A stretch of 64,000 bases of DNA from Saccharina japonica (taxonomy: Eukaryota > Sar > Phaeophyceae > Laminariales > Laminariaceae). The stretch lies in assembly GCA_008828725.1 (NCBI GenBank), contig MEHQ01004424.1, forward strand, positions 129,607 through 193,606, written 5' to 3'. Below are positions 23,261 to 35,840 of the stretch, one piece after another. Below the pieces are notes generated by a model. That model saw only the letters and a list, made by a program, of their open reading frames with translations. It had not been told where the DNA came from and searched no databases. The position numbers and the translations under genes were made by a program. The first letter of the stretch is position 1, and each line of letters opens with the position of its first letter.

Positions 23261-23879
23261 CGCCCGTACAAAAACTGCCAAATTACAAGGGCTGGGCACA
23301 ACAACAGTATGCACTGGCGGTACTAATCTGCTGGTTGGGCCTGCCAGTAGACGCTGCTACTACTGTATATTTAATCTCGCGTACGTGTAAGAAACAAGCC
23401 CATTTTTTTTTGACAAAAAAATACTTCATTTTGTTTTTCTGGGTGGGTGCCTCCTATAGTAATACCAACCTGTACCCCAAAAGGGCAGGAGCGAAGGAAT
23501 AAGATTAAATGGTCGTAAGGGTTTTTTGTGTGATGCGCCTGCGCGAACGACAACAAAACGAATATCAAGATTGTCAAATCATCGCCACACCTCCCATGCA
23601 TCTTTCTTGGGAGCTGGCTCGGGAGTGTCCTGTTTGCTGGCTCCCTCGCTCGGTGAAGCGTGGCCCTCGTGGTCTCCACCAGTGGTGTCGTTTATTGCCC
23701 ACGACGCTACTCTACCCCTAGATTGGGCACGTCTGGGTGACAGCTGTCCTAGGTATGTCGCAGGTGGCATGTGTCCTGGGTGTGTGGCGGGGAGACCGCA
23801 TACGAGTACCTACCTATAATTCGCAATTTTGAAGTATGTTTTCTCGCAAATAACGTCGCAAGTACTTCGTACTACGTAC
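23261..23879. other. Spacer between two minisatellite blocks
   Basis: This is unique-looking sequence with short frames and no recognised protein or RNA. Confidence 0.35.
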
Positions 23880-24320
23880 ACATTTCGGGTACGGTATGTG
23901 GGCTCGTACATTTCCCCGGGTAATTGTGTCGATGGGTATACCCAATACCCGGGTAAGTATTGATGGACGTACCCAACGTACCTAAAACTAGGTAAGGTAT
24001 CGAGGTCCGTACCTAACGTAGCTAGCACTGAGGTAAGGTATCCGGGTCTGTACCTAACGTACCTAACACTCAGGTATGGTATTGAGGTCGTCTCCAAGCT
24101 CGTACCTAAACCCGGGTATTTTTTTTCGATGGGTATACCCGGGTAAGTATTGAGCGGCGTACCTATCGTACCTAAAACTTAGGTAAGGTATCGAAGTCCG
24201 TATCTAACGTACCTAACACTTAGGAAAGGTATCGAGGCCCATTCCTATCGGTACCTAGGCGCCGGGTTCGAGTACATACCCGGGTAGTTTACCCGAGTAT
24301 GCCAAAGTATGTACCTTACC
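23880..24320 (+). repeat. TACCTAACGTACC minisatellite, block 2
   Basis: Same unit family as 22725-23260, with the same alternation of TACCTAACGTACC and ACCCGGGTA elements. Confidence 0.8.
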
Positions 24321-24556
24321 TAACACACCCGTGGAAACTTTACAACCGCAACCGCATCGCTCCTTCTAGAGGGGTCAATCGTCGCATTGCGTACTATTAT
24401 ACGTGGTATGTACGAGTACAGATCATACATCCACGATGTTGTCTCGCTGATGATGTCTCTCCCTCAACCTTTCTCTCGTGCTCCGCCGTCATTTGCTCGT
24501 TCGAAATTCTGCGCAATAAATAACGATTTACGCTCGGTACGTACTACGTACTGAAG
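24321..24556. promoter_or_regulatory. Region upstream of decarboxylase copy 2
   Basis: This should hold the 5' leader and missing start exon of the second decarboxylase gene. The recognised first exon is open back to a stop at 24521 without an ATG. It shows no extended similarity to the matching region of copy 1 except just before the likely acceptor (GAAGC). Confidence 0.3.
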
Positions 24557-27500
24557 CTTCCGAGCGAAGGCGCCACGAGCGCACCACCGCGACGACGACT
24601 GCCGTCAGCGTCCTCGTCTGCTGAGCCACCTTCTGCCAACGAGGAAAGGTTGTTCGAAACTGAGGGGTGGGAAGGTGAAGCAGATGTGTCCGACTGGGAA
24701 CCGTTTCGCCTCTTGGGGCGGTCCATGGTCGACTACATCGCCAACTACTACGAGCAAGTCGAGGCTCGCCCCGTCCGGGCGCGCGTCGAGCCCGGGTACC
24801 TACAGGTATGTATCGTACTGTAGTGGTACTGGTACACGTATAGGGTGGATCATAATGGATGATTTTTACACCTCAGCTGCAAGATCGAAACGTTCAACGT
24901 TTCGTCGACTCATCTTATGCGAGCTGCGTGTGATATACGGGGGGGTATGGCCTCGTGATGCTTATATATACTGTAGGTTGGTTTTTCAATACTGCTTGCT
25001 GTATATGTATCGGTAGTCTACTGCCCCAATTATCCCTGTGAAAAGACAGCAGCAGACAGAGCTCGCTATCTACGGCAGTAGCACTAACTGTGATCATTGA
25101 GGTTTTTCCCTGTAGCTCAGTAGGTAACACCTTCACAGCAATCAACAGTATGGTATTACTTCCCTCTCAAGAGCTAAACGTGAGAAAACGATTTTTGATT
25201 TGGGAGACAGCAGACACAGATCCCCTGCAGCAATGGCCGGTTTAGGCTTCGCGATCGCTTCCATGATAGCCCTACTATAGACCATGCCAAGACGTCTCTG
25301 GTACGAGACCTTTGCCGATCCGTGGTGTGTGCCTCAAACTCGCGACGGTGTCACAAAAGAGCTGTCTGCCGCTATCGACGAGTGTATCGATACCTCCACC
25401 AGTCCTAGCAGCGGCGGCGGCAGCCTACAGATGTGCACGTGGCTGCTTAGCTTGGACGGATAAATCGGCTGTGAATGTCGGATCACGAGAGACTCGCGGC
25501 CGCCCTTGATGTACTCATCGAACTCAATGCCGCCATTCACGTCACCATAGCATAACAACGCAAAAACAAGTGATCTATCGCTCTCACCCTCTTTCCGCAT
25601 AAAAATTCGCAGCTAAGATCATTCCAACCCGCCGTCTTTCTCGTGGTCGTCCCACGAATCGTCCTTTTCACCCCTGCCCCCCCCCCCCCCCCCCGCCCCC
25701 CCGCCCCCACCAGAAAATACTGAAAACAAGCGAATTTCCTTCCCGCGGCGAGAAGTGGGTCGACATCATGGCCGACGTTGAGTCGTTTGTCATGCCGGGG
25801 GTTACTCATTGGCAGCACCCAAGGTGCGTCCGGCCAGTCGAGCCTTTGGCGGCCGTAACCACCTGAAGCCTGCCTCCGCAAGGGTTGCCATCCCCTCCTT
25901 CTGTGTGAGTAGCGCTCGGCTCGGCTCCGCATCGATATCAATCCGGCAGGCGGTGTGGTATTCTAGGGAAAGAGTGCTAATACGGAGCGTCCATGGGTTG
26001 AGCTCTGTGGGTGATCATCCACTACGCCGTCAGGCAAAAACGTAGCCATTGGCAAGGGCACGTTGTTTTTTATTTTTTGTTGGGTGACGCGTAGGGATCG
26101 CACTCCCCATGTTCCGTATTCCCTCCTCCGCATTTTTGGCCTATAAAGCGCGCGCCGCGACACGAGCCAACGCGTCTGCAGGGTTCAGACGTAACAACCG
26201 TACGAGCACTCCTGTGGCCGTCGCGCTGTGCGCGGTTCAGGTTCTTCGCGTACTTTCCGGCCCACTCGTCGCCTCCGGCCATACTGGGAGACATGCTGGC
26301 GAGCATGTTCAACGTCATCGGCTTCTCGTGGGAGGCAAGCCCGGCGTCGACAGAGTTGGAGATCGTAGTTCTCGGTGAGTTATATTTTTGGGAGTATCGT
26401 AGAGCGAAATAATCGACCCTCCTTGACCTCTTCAGGAAGAGATTTCGTCCTAGCGCGCTCCCCCCCCCTGGAAATATTTTATATGTTTATAGGTTGGGTT
26501 GGCGTCGGTTGGCAACGACGTTGTAAAACACGCCTCTCACTGCGTGAGCTCGACAACCAGGGTACCTTTATTTTGTTTTATTTTGGCGGTCACTCATACT
26601 GGCAGTCTTGTTAGATCATTTGTGCGGGATTGATAACCTCATCTCCGCACAAGGGGAATTATCGTATCACGTAGTGTGTATATGGTAAGGCATCCACGAG
26701 GCAGATACGTAGTGATACCCATTGCTGTCTCTGGGAGTGGCCGCACCAGAAATTAAATCAATTCATTGGAGGCTGTCGTCCATATGCAAGTCCGCCTCAC
26801 AGGCGGTTCTTAGCAGGATGCAGCTCACCCGACATGCGACTCGCCCAATACCTCACGGCGCTTCGCGCTTGGTGCAAGCAATGTCCGCCTGGTTGGTGAA
26901 AACCCAACGCTCTCCGTCCCGGCATTGTAGGGATGCGAGGGTCTATGGTCATACGACTGCGGCCGTGCACGACATGAGTACACCCCCCCCGGCTCCCTCT
27001 CATCGTCCCTCGATTTCACCAACGCTCATATCGTACCCCCAAACGCAATCGAATCTGGCTCGGCCTACGCTTCCGACCCGTGCCGGAACCATACAAGTCG
27101 CCGCCACACGAGGTTCCCGTGATCTTCATGCGATCATCTTCGTTGATGTTCGTACTGTTTTCGGTTCCGCGTACCGGCACCGCAGACCAGCTCGCCCGGG
27201 CCGTGGGCCTACCCGACGTGTTCTTGTCGGGCGGGGAAGGAGGAGGAGTCATCCAAGGGTCTGCGAGCGAGGGCACCTTGGTCGGGCTGTTGGCAGCAAG
27301 GACGCGGGCTCTCAGGTTCATGCGGCGAGTGAGCCCGGGGGTCAGCGACCACGAGCTGATAGCAAAGATGACGATTTACACCTCGGACCAGGTGAGCGAG
27401 CGCGCCCGAAACCGTGGCGAACCTCTCTCTCGTCCTGCGTCCGCTTCGAGCACACGTGATGCTTCCCATGGCTGGGGTTTCTTGTCGGGGAGGCCTTTTT

Positions 27501-30500
27501 TCTGGTCAGAGACTTCGCGCTACTTACTGTTTGCGGGTGCTCTTGACGGCAAGGGGAATGCCACACGTGGTGACGGGGCCGATGTCGGTTTCGCCGTGCG
27601 GGGCAACGCGTAAATTGTTTCTCTGGTCGCGTGCGTTTCGTCCGTGGTCGGTTTAGGCGTGTCGCGGGTGGTTGGTTGACCTGAACGTGCGGCGCCGGCG
27701 CTTAGCGCCCTCGTTGTTTTCGTCTTTACGAGTAAGCGTTGTTGCGCCGTGACGGGCCAGGGGTTGGAGCGACGCGAGGTTCAACCAATCCCCTTTCTGT
27801 GGATCATAGGGAAAAAGCTCTCTAACTACGCTACTGTTGTACTGTTGGAGGCATGTCCCGATAAGGGGGCACTTATAGAAGCATGTAGAGAGGCATACAC
27901 CCTCTCTCTCCACCGTTTTTAGAGACATTGCTACGCGAAGGCTAGTTGTAGGTCGGCGAGTCCCTTCCCCCCCCCCCCCCCCTCTCCCTTTCCGTCCGCC
28001 ATTTTGATTGGGCAACGGCCACCCAGTCCAGATTGTGATAGAAGGTATGGCATCACTCGGCAGGGGCCGAGACCGCCGATTACCGCACGGCGAACCCACC
28101 CATCCGCGCCTCTTGCCGTCATTTCATTCCAAAACCGACGAATCATTTTATAGCTATTGTTTTTGCTCAAGGAAAGGAAATGACCGCTATGCTGACGGCG
28201 CAGTCTGTGTGACGTGGGAGGGTAAGGTCTAGGGGCATCCATGAAAATTCAGTGAACACTCTGCCGCTGCGCGCCGCGTTGTTTTCGTCGACCAAAAAGA
28301 AAAAAGGGGATAAAATGCCTATACAGTAGGAGACGCTTTCGCGGGGACATTGACAGCGGTCTTTCAAAGCCACCGTGACCAATTCCACCCGCCGCGCGCT
28401 CGCCGCCCGGGACGCACCGTTCGTGATTCCCGTCTTGTCAACACCAGGCGCACTCCTCCGTGCAGAAAGCGGCCAACATTGCCGGGCTCGGGGGAAACGT
28501 CCGGTTGGTCCCGACTCGAGGGGGGGGTGCGGCGGCCGAGGACGACGGGTACGCTTTGGACGCGGCCGACCTTGCCGCCGCGATGAGGGAGGACGTTGCC
28601 GCCGGCCTGACACCCGTGTTCGTGAACGCCAACGTCGGTTCGACCAACTCCTGCGCGATCGACCCCGTGGTCGCCATCGGGGAGATCTGTCGCAGGTGGG
28701 ATGGGGCGCCATTTGGATTTCAGGTCGAGAGGGGGGAGGGGGCATGTTTAGATTTTTCATTTTTCTCCTGTGGTAGACTTTTGTCATGTTCTGCTGTGGA
28801 CCCGGATACGAAGAGGGGTGTGCTGTTCAACTGTGTTGTTACTGGTCATATGGAGGTTAACACCTCACAAGCCCTGTCAAACAGCTGAACTAAGAAAAAT
28901 TATGCGAACACGCGTCCTGGCCTGATCGATTCCTTGCCTTTTCTGGTGCGCCGCCCACCGCAGCTTCTCGGGGGAAGTGAGCGCAAATGGCGAGAAGCAC
29001 GGAGAAGAGGGAGCGGCCGGCGGCCTAGTGCCATGGCTGCATGTCGACGCTGCGGTGAGACCGTACAGGCTATAGACAGATATGTTGTCCTCAGTCCTCC
29101 TGTGCGGCGTGGGTGGTCCGGTTTCTGTGGGGATTATACGCGAACGCTTATTTTATGTACCCTTCAACTTTGTGTCGGTGCACTATTATTGTACCACCGT
29201 TGGCGGCCCAGTCAAGACACTCCTCGCGCAGGCTCGTCAAGCACGGCTCGTATGGCCCTTATGCTTTGCGCCCCGCCCTCGTTTGGCACTGTCCTTACTT
29301 TTGACGCTGTTCCTTTTCATGGACTCCCGACATGGTGCTGTTGTACGGCGCTTCTTGGTGGTACGTATTCAGTAAATGTATTGCTGCGCTCGCCAACACC
29401 GACACCGTCGCTACCGCCGCCGCCGCCGCTCATTTCTCGGCCCAAAGTATGCTGGATCTGCGGCTGTGTGTCCGGAGAATCGATGGATACTAGACGGCAT
29501 TGAAGCGGCCGACAGCGTCTTATTCAACCTCCACAAGTGGTGAGCGGGCGGAGAAAGGGTGTGACCACGCAATCGTTTTGTTTGCCTGCGTTGGACTTGA
29601 CCCCTGCCGTGCTGTGCGTTCGACGAATACGACACCGTCTCTCCCTCGAGGTATATATGTATGATGTACCAGGAGTCTGGTGTGTACTAAGGCTCGATGC
29701 CATGATATTGAGACACGTCGGCGCCCATGATGCACCGTTACGTCGATGAGGCGAGCGGCCACACGGGCCGAAAGTCGTCGACGCGAAGAAGCCATCCGAG
29801 TATAAATATGCTTAAGCTTGTCAACGACGAAATCTACTATTATTTCATGTTGGTCGGTTCTCCTATCCCCTATTATCCCCACCCCCACCCCCCACCTCGC
29901 CTCTTTCTTCTCCTGCCTTTTCCGTGGTGTTATCCGGAAGTTTGATCCCCGGATGATTTGTCGACCGGACCGATTCATAGCTGTACATGTGCTGCGGTCG
30001 ATAATCCGACCTACTTTGCGTAGGGCAATTGTAGACCTCTTTCTACGAGTAGCGAGCCTACAGTAAATATTGAAAATTGTGGAGATAGGTACGAGTAGAC
30101 TGTGGGAAGCGGCGCGTCTGTCAAAACCAGGAAACGATCGTTGCTAGTGCCGCTGAGGGTGGCTTCCTGTCAGGCTTCTCTGCCGCTACTACCCCACCTC
30201 CACCGACAACCTACTCCGTCCCCCGCCCTGACCCTCGTGTTTTTCTTTTTCTCAACGAAAAAGGCTCTTGGTGAATTTCGACTGTACAGCCATGTGGGTC
30301 AAAAAGAGCGCCTATCTGGTCGACGCACTGTCCGTCACGCCCGAGATTCTGAAGTCGAAGGAGTACCGCCGAGGCCAGGTGTCTGATTTCAGGGATTGGC
30401 AGGTGCGAGGAAAGTTGGAACGAGTGCCTGTTGGTAATGAACGCTAGACGCCATGCATGCCGTTGTGCAAACGGACGCGTGCAACAATACGGTGGGAAGC

Positions 30501-33121
30501 GAGGAGTGTTTTGTGTTTTCCTGCATTTGGGCCATTTCCTATGGCGGCTGGGTTTTGTTTACTGTAGTTCAAAATTGTATCTTCAGCCAATTGTTGTTGG
30601 TTTTTACTCAGAAAACGATCAAATCGGCCGTCCGCTCCTTGGTGTGAGTCTACGTACCATCTAAGAGTTACCCAGATGAAAAAAGCGGCTTCTCGAGCAA
30701 TGCTGTTTGAATTCTGACCGATTGTGCCAATTCCAATAAGTTTCAACAAAAACAGATCGAAAGCACTAAAAACTCAGAAATCCCCGGAAACTCTCGATTT
30801 GAAGTACATTCGAATTGTTTTTGTCGGAAATTATGGGAGTGCCACAAGTCGTCAAGGATTAAAACTGCTCTATTTGGAGAAGCGTTTTTTGTTTATCTGC
30901 GTACCTCTTGAATGGTAGGCGGCACTCTTTGCTAGGAGCGCGCGGCCGATTCTCTCGCTTTCCAGGTATAAAAAAACAATACGTAGGCTGAAAATGCCAT
31001 TTCGAACTGAACCAAACCCAACAGCTTCCATACGCAGGAAACGGTCGTAGGCTGAAAATGCCATTTCGAACTGAACCAAACCCAACAACTGCCATACGCA
31101 GGAAACGGTCTTCAGGGCGATAGCGCGTGTGGCATGTCTCCCGCCCAGTCTGCCACTGTTTCCCGTTTCGTTCAGGAAACCTGATTATAATATTTGTTTT
31201 GAGTTTTCCACGTGCGTTGACTGAATCAAGAACGAGCAGTGCTCGCAGCAGAAAATATCGTCGGCTACCTTCTTCGAGCATGTTTGGTCCGTAATGTTGC
31301 GACTAACCGAAAGGTTCAAGGGTGTGTTAGGTAAGGTATACCGATACCCGGGTAAGTTCTTTCAGATCGTACCTAACGTACCTAAAATAACTTTTGGAGG
31401 GAAGGCGTTACTTATACCGTATTCGCCAAGGAGCAGTGCTGGGCAAGGCAGACACTTTTTTCTTTCTTTTTTATTTCAGTCTGTCGTCTGCAACGACGAT
31501 TTCGTTCGGTCGGCCGCGCTGTTTTAGTGCTTCACTCTCCAAGGCGTGACCTTCTGGATACATCATTTTTTAATTGCTTACGCGCAGGTTCCGCTCGGAC
31601 GCAAGTTTCGGTCGCTGAAGATCTGGTTGACGATGCGCGCGTTCGGCCTCGACAAGGTCAGGGGGCTCGTACGAAGCCAGACAGAGCTTGCGAGGGACTT
31701 CGAGGCGATGGTGAAGACAGACGAAAGGTGACGAGAACAGCGAGCGGTGTCGACTCGCCTCGTAGGTAATCCGTGCTGAAAAATGGCGAAACGTGCTGGT
31801 CAGGACTTCGTCGCGCCTGGGCATTGTTTTGCCCGCCACGGAAACGAAGGAAGACGCGTGTCTTTTCTCCTTTTTCTTTAGTATTTTTTTGTTTTCGCCT
31901 TCGCTTCCCTCGTTCTTCGGCTTGGACTTGGTTTTGTACGTGAACCCATGACCGGCGCGTGTGTTTGCCGATACAACAGCGTATACAATCGCAGTAAGAA
32001 AAATGTAACAAACGAGGCGCCGGAAAAGTGATGTCTCGCACGCCGCCGGTGAATAACGGGCCTTACATTGCTCTTCCCCCTGCCTCGCTCAAGGTTCGAG
32101 ATTATCTCGCCTGCGCGCTTCGGACTCGTGTGCTTTCGGCTCAAGGCAACAGATGCGGCCAACGAGGAGCTCAGGTAAGCAATAAGCTAGCGCGAAATGA
32201 AGGGTCGGAAGGGGGTGCACGAAGACTACGCCGATCGTGTCATTGACCACACTTGCTTGGGTGGGGAACCAGCCCTATTGTCGTCCGCCCATGTGCCGAA
32301 GACGACGCTCCAATTGTGTACCAGTCGCGTTTAAAGCTAGATTTCGACGAGCGAGTGAGGCACCTTACACCGGGCGGGGCGGGGGGTGTACTCTTATCGT
32401 GCATGGCTGTAGTCGTATGACCATAGACCTGATGAGGGGGGGGGGGGGGGGCAGTTCGTTGTGGTCTGCATCACTGGCCTCAGCTGACCTCCTGGATACA
32501 AACAATGTTGAGTCGATTTGCAAGCTGAAACTCTTGGCCAATGGACCAACAGACTGTAGGCGCGATCGATGGTACGGCATCGGCCGAAACTCTCACAGCT
32601 CGTGCTGTCCCTCACAGGGTATAGCGATATCCCTTCTGCTTTTGCTGTGATGTGCCGAGTTAGTCTTGTGTCGGCCAGTACATTACGAAACGTCAGTCGG
32701 AGCCCTTTTTTTTTCAGCCAACGCCCAGAAACATGAGAACCCTATCATCCAGTGGGACGGGGACTCCATGTCCTCTCCACCTTCTTCCATGGAACGTTAG
32801 ACCGTAAGGTACACTCCCCACTCCCCTTTCCCCCACCGATAGATACGTATGAGCGACTGGGGCACGCTAATCATGGGCATACCCCTCCCTCCTCTCTTCC
32901 CCCCCTCTCGCATACCAAATGTCGTCGCGTTGTGGCCGCTGTTTGTGCGAAGGTCGCGGATCATAGCTTCAGGGCTTTCTTTCTTTTCATCCACCAAGCT
33001 GGGAGGCCAGACCTGTCTGAGGATGTGCGTTGGGTGCCCATCGACGAACATCGGGCACGTTCAAGAGTTGTGGGACGCTCTGGGGCAAACCGCAGATGCC
33101 GTGGCAGCCGACGGATTCTGA
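24557..33121 (+). CDS. Aromatic-L-amino-acid decarboxylase family protein, copy 2 (PLP-dependent group II)
   Basis: Paralogue of the gene at 2955-10520. Exons: 24557-24805, 25714-25823, 26241-26374, 27186-27391, 28448-28695, 28964-29054, 29448-29539, 30264-30402, 31588-31727, 32094-32174, 32953-33121 (TGA). Exons 2-11 have exactly the same lengths and phases as copy 1, and the joined frame is open (about 552 codons). Landmarks: [46 protein letters not shown] (PLP-stacking His), WLHVDAAYAGSA (PLP Asp) and FNLHKW (Schiff-base Lys). The loop reads [10 protein letters not shown] where plant enzymes read STNPEYLKNK, so the catalytic Tyr is Ile here as well. The start exon is not found. Introns range from 268 to 1185 bases and hold a poly(C)-tailed repeat copy (intron 3), a second truncated one (intron 10) and a minisatellite fragment (intron 8). 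Confidence 0.87.
25681..25713 (+). promoter_or_regulatory. C-rich 3' splice site of intron 1, decarboxylase copy 2
   Basis: A nearly pure C tract, beginning just before 25681, runs directly up to the CACCAG acceptor of exon 2. The copy 1 acceptor at 5519 has a shorter C-rich tract at the same place. The tract probably serves as the polypyrimidine tract. Confidence 0.6.
26624..26990 (+). repeat. Poly(C)-tailed dispersed repeat (family PC), long copy
   Basis: One of the two longest copies, in intron 3 of decarboxylase copy 2. It begins near GCGGGATTGATAACCTCA and ends CATGAGTACACCCCCCCC. The interior has GGAGGCTGTCGTCCATATGC, CACGGCGCTTCGCGCTTGGT and CCCGGCATTGTAGGGATGCG. No open frame was recognised, and no convincing tRNA-type A or B box was seen. 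Confidence 0.85.
30985..31112 (+). repeat. 64-bp tandem duplication in intron 8 of copy 2
   Basis: Two near-identical units begin AGGCTGAAAATGCCATTTCG. It lies in intron 8, upstream of the minisatellite fragment at 31320. Confidence 0.85.
31320..31395 (+). repeat. TACC minisatellite fragment in intron 8 of copy 2
   Basis: Contains GGTAAGGTATACC, TACCCGGGTAAG and GTACCTAACGTACCTAA, matching the blocks upstream of the gene. Confidence 0.7.
32372..32431 (-). repeat. Poly(C)-tailed repeat (PC), heavily truncated copy
   Basis: Only about 60 bases next to the tail remain, lying in intron 10 of decarboxylase copy 2. The tail is G-rich on the plus strand. Confidence 0.65.
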
Positions 33122-34330
33122 TTTTCGCGCGCGGTCGGCTCGTTTTGTTTGTTTGGTGTTCATCTCCTTTAACCTCTCGTATTATATATGCGGGCAGCGA
33201 TGGGAAATTAGTTTTTTAGAGATTTCATGCCAATGAAACGATTTTGGATAGTTTGATCGGGCGACGAAATTTCCTCGGTCACTTTCTACGTATGATATTT
33301 TACTTTATGGGGCCCTCGGTTTGCGCTTAGACTTCAGGGAGGCGCCGGAAAGACGTATCAATGTTACCGCAAAATTCAAGCGGAGAATGGCGGAGCGTGG
33401 TGACCGGCCCTGCTGAGAAGGGTCGGTTCGTTTTAGACTAGGCGACATCGCAATTTTTGGGGCTAACCCCAGCAGTGCTGCTCGACCTTTTGGAGGTTGC
33501 GCTCGGCCTGCTGATATAGAGCCTGGGTCATGTGCCACCTCCAACAAGAATGCCTTAGGCAGGGGAGCGAAGCACTTTAGGGGATGCGGGAAATCGATAC
33601 TCCAAAAGCGGTGGATGAGCCGAGGCTCTCGCTTTTGTTGAGTAGTTCCCGCGCGCACACGGTCGTGCACTTTCAGCGCGTTACCGGGTGTCGGTGGGAA
33701 GAGGGAGAGGGGGCACTGTTCGGGGTGCACAAAAAGTGCGTGATTTTTAGACTGTAGGCGACCGCGGGCTTGCGGCCCCGGGGGCGGGGGGAAAGGGACA
33801 CACCCGCAAGCTCGAGAGCATGTGGACAGGGCCGCGGTTGGTAGCATGGAACGGGCACCACGAAAACGCGTGTGTGTGCAGCATGTGGTGTAGCGGATAG
33901 GGGCCTGTGCGGACGAGGAAATAAAAATATATCGTTATGAGATCGATGGTTCCCATGGGGCGTGTTTAAGCGGTCGGGGGTGCCAGTGCGAGAACATCAC
34001 TTCCATGAGGGGGATTCTATCGCGATACCCGCCGCCACGAATATGCGTGCGCAGCGCCCCTCGACGCGAAAAGCTTTAAAGGAGGTTGGCAAAAACGTCG
34101 GCGCATGCTGGTCGATGCACAAGCCGTACCATTTCATGAAAAGGCTTTTTCGCGCCCGGCATGTCTTGTCCGCGGCGGCAGAGCCATTGTTTCGCTGGGT
34201 GTCACCCCTTCCGCGTGTTTTCAAAAATAACTCTAACCGCACGGTGATGGATTGTCCGGTGTCCGGACCAAACCGTGACTTGAGCGGGGGGGACAACGCG
34301 ATACACATGAATGCTCCTAGCTGAGCGACG
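33122..34330. other. 3' flank of copy 2 and unrecognised GC-rich DNA
   Basis: After the decarboxylase stop there are two longish frames, 33305-33847 (-) and 33962-34324 (+). Neither resembles a family I know, and neither has a clear splice or start context. A tRNA-like stretch near 33885-33965 (GTGTAGCGGATAGG and GATGGTTCCCATGGGG) does not fold convincingly. Confidence 0.35.
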
Positions 34331-35699
34331 CGGTGACCTTACATTTATGCAGCAAACACCGTTTAGACGCACGAGGTGAATCGGAAGTGTGCCATGCGAG
34401 CGAAAAAAATAACGGACAACACCGTACGCGCCATGACGCGACACTGCGTGTGTCCTGTCGAGAAAAATGGAACATATGTTTTTCTTTGTTTCTGCCGGCA
34501 GCATGAGGACGCCACCCCTGAGCAGCAAGCAAATGCCACAACTGAACTACAGTACTACCACAAGCTGTCACACGTACGTATACGGCATCGGCCATGGCCG
34601 GCGTTAGATCAACTCGCTGCAACTAGGTTGTTGTCGTGGAAGCAAAGCGCACGATTGGTTGACCCTACATCACGACCAACGACCGAAACAGCCGAGCTAC
34701 TTCCCACAGCATGGTCGTCTCGGGAGCGCTGGCAGCCTGCATGACGTTAAAACCGGAGCAGAGTCGATTTCTGGGCTTCGCAGGATTCATGCGAACTCCA
34801 ACAAATTCAAAACTTGAAGTCCAGGTTGGGTCGCATGGAAAAAACAATGAAAAAACATATCCAAAAACATCACCGCACACATGAAGAATCTATCTCACTT
34901 ACAAGTGGGTACACCCGTGATGTGTCGTCTTCGACCGGCACACATTGCCGACAGACATTTGCTTCCACAAGTTTGACGAACGTGACAAGGATGAGAGAAG
35001 ACAACCAGCTTCCGTCATATATATCATGACAACACAGCCTACAGCGGTTTCACGACAAACGCGAGGGGAAAACTCGAAACGTATCCAAGATGTAGTCTCA
35101 CAACAAACGCGAGGAGGGAAAAACTAAAAAAAATGTCCAAATGACCACAATAAAAAGCCCTATAGATAAACAAATCCTACCAGTTATCGTAGTCTAGATA
35201 TAGAACTAAAACCCCACGTACGCTCTCTACGTAGAGCTAGTCCTAGATAGTATGGCCTGCACAGAATCAATGGTGTTGTGCCTCGATACCCGACAACTAA
35301 CTGCACCCGGGCTCGATTCGGTGATAATTACAGAGTAGTACAACACCTTACACATCCAAAGATGCATGGGAAAAAAAAATCGACACCTCGCCTGCCCACG
35401 CTAAAAAAACGACGCCCCACTACAATTTCCCCCGAGACTTTTTTAGGGGGTATACTAAAACTGAAAATACGACGTGTTTTTTATTCGCAGTACAGAAATC
35501 CCACCGTACGCACTCGTACTACTGGTGTTCATTATTCATTTTGGCCTATGGGGGGGGCGGGGGTGGTGTCATTTTCTCGCTAATTTCGCATACATACGTG
35601 CTACCCCCTGGCACATGCTTCTCGCACGAGTACCTGGAGAAAGGTGCGCTTTTCACACACAATACAAGTATGCAAGTGTATGCTTAAAAGATACCACGC
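34331..35699. other. Unrecognised sequence
   Basis: Short frames only, the longest at 34376-34744 (+), of unknown nature. A duplicated CACGACAAACGCGAGG-like segment occurs near 35050 and 35100. No gene is called. Confidence 0.35.
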
Positions 35700-35719
35700 C
35701 GCTATTAATAGCACCACTG

Positions 35720-35759
<40 letters not shown>

Positions 35760-35840
35760 AACAGTACTACTACTGTACGAAGTATATAGACCACCGCTAC
35801 CAACACTACTACTTCTACTACGACTATTAATACTACTACT
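35700..35840 (+). repeat. TAC/GTA trinucleotide microsatellite
   Basis: An uninterrupted run of CTA/TAC triplets is followed by interrupted TAC-rich sequence. Long frames here are poly-Thr, poly-Leu or poly-Val artefacts. Confidence 0.9.

Noticed and set aside
25085-25145. tRNA gene (CTGTAGCTCAGTAGG motif)
   Set aside because: The A-box-like motif is good, but I found no matching T-arm, anticodon stem or acceptor pairing downstream.
33305-33847. 180-codon minus-strand frame
   Set aside because: It is GC-rich with no recognised family, no splice support and no homologous copy in the window.
33885-33965. tRNA gene
   Set aside because: There are D-arm-like and weak T-arm-like motifs, but the stems do not close convincingly.
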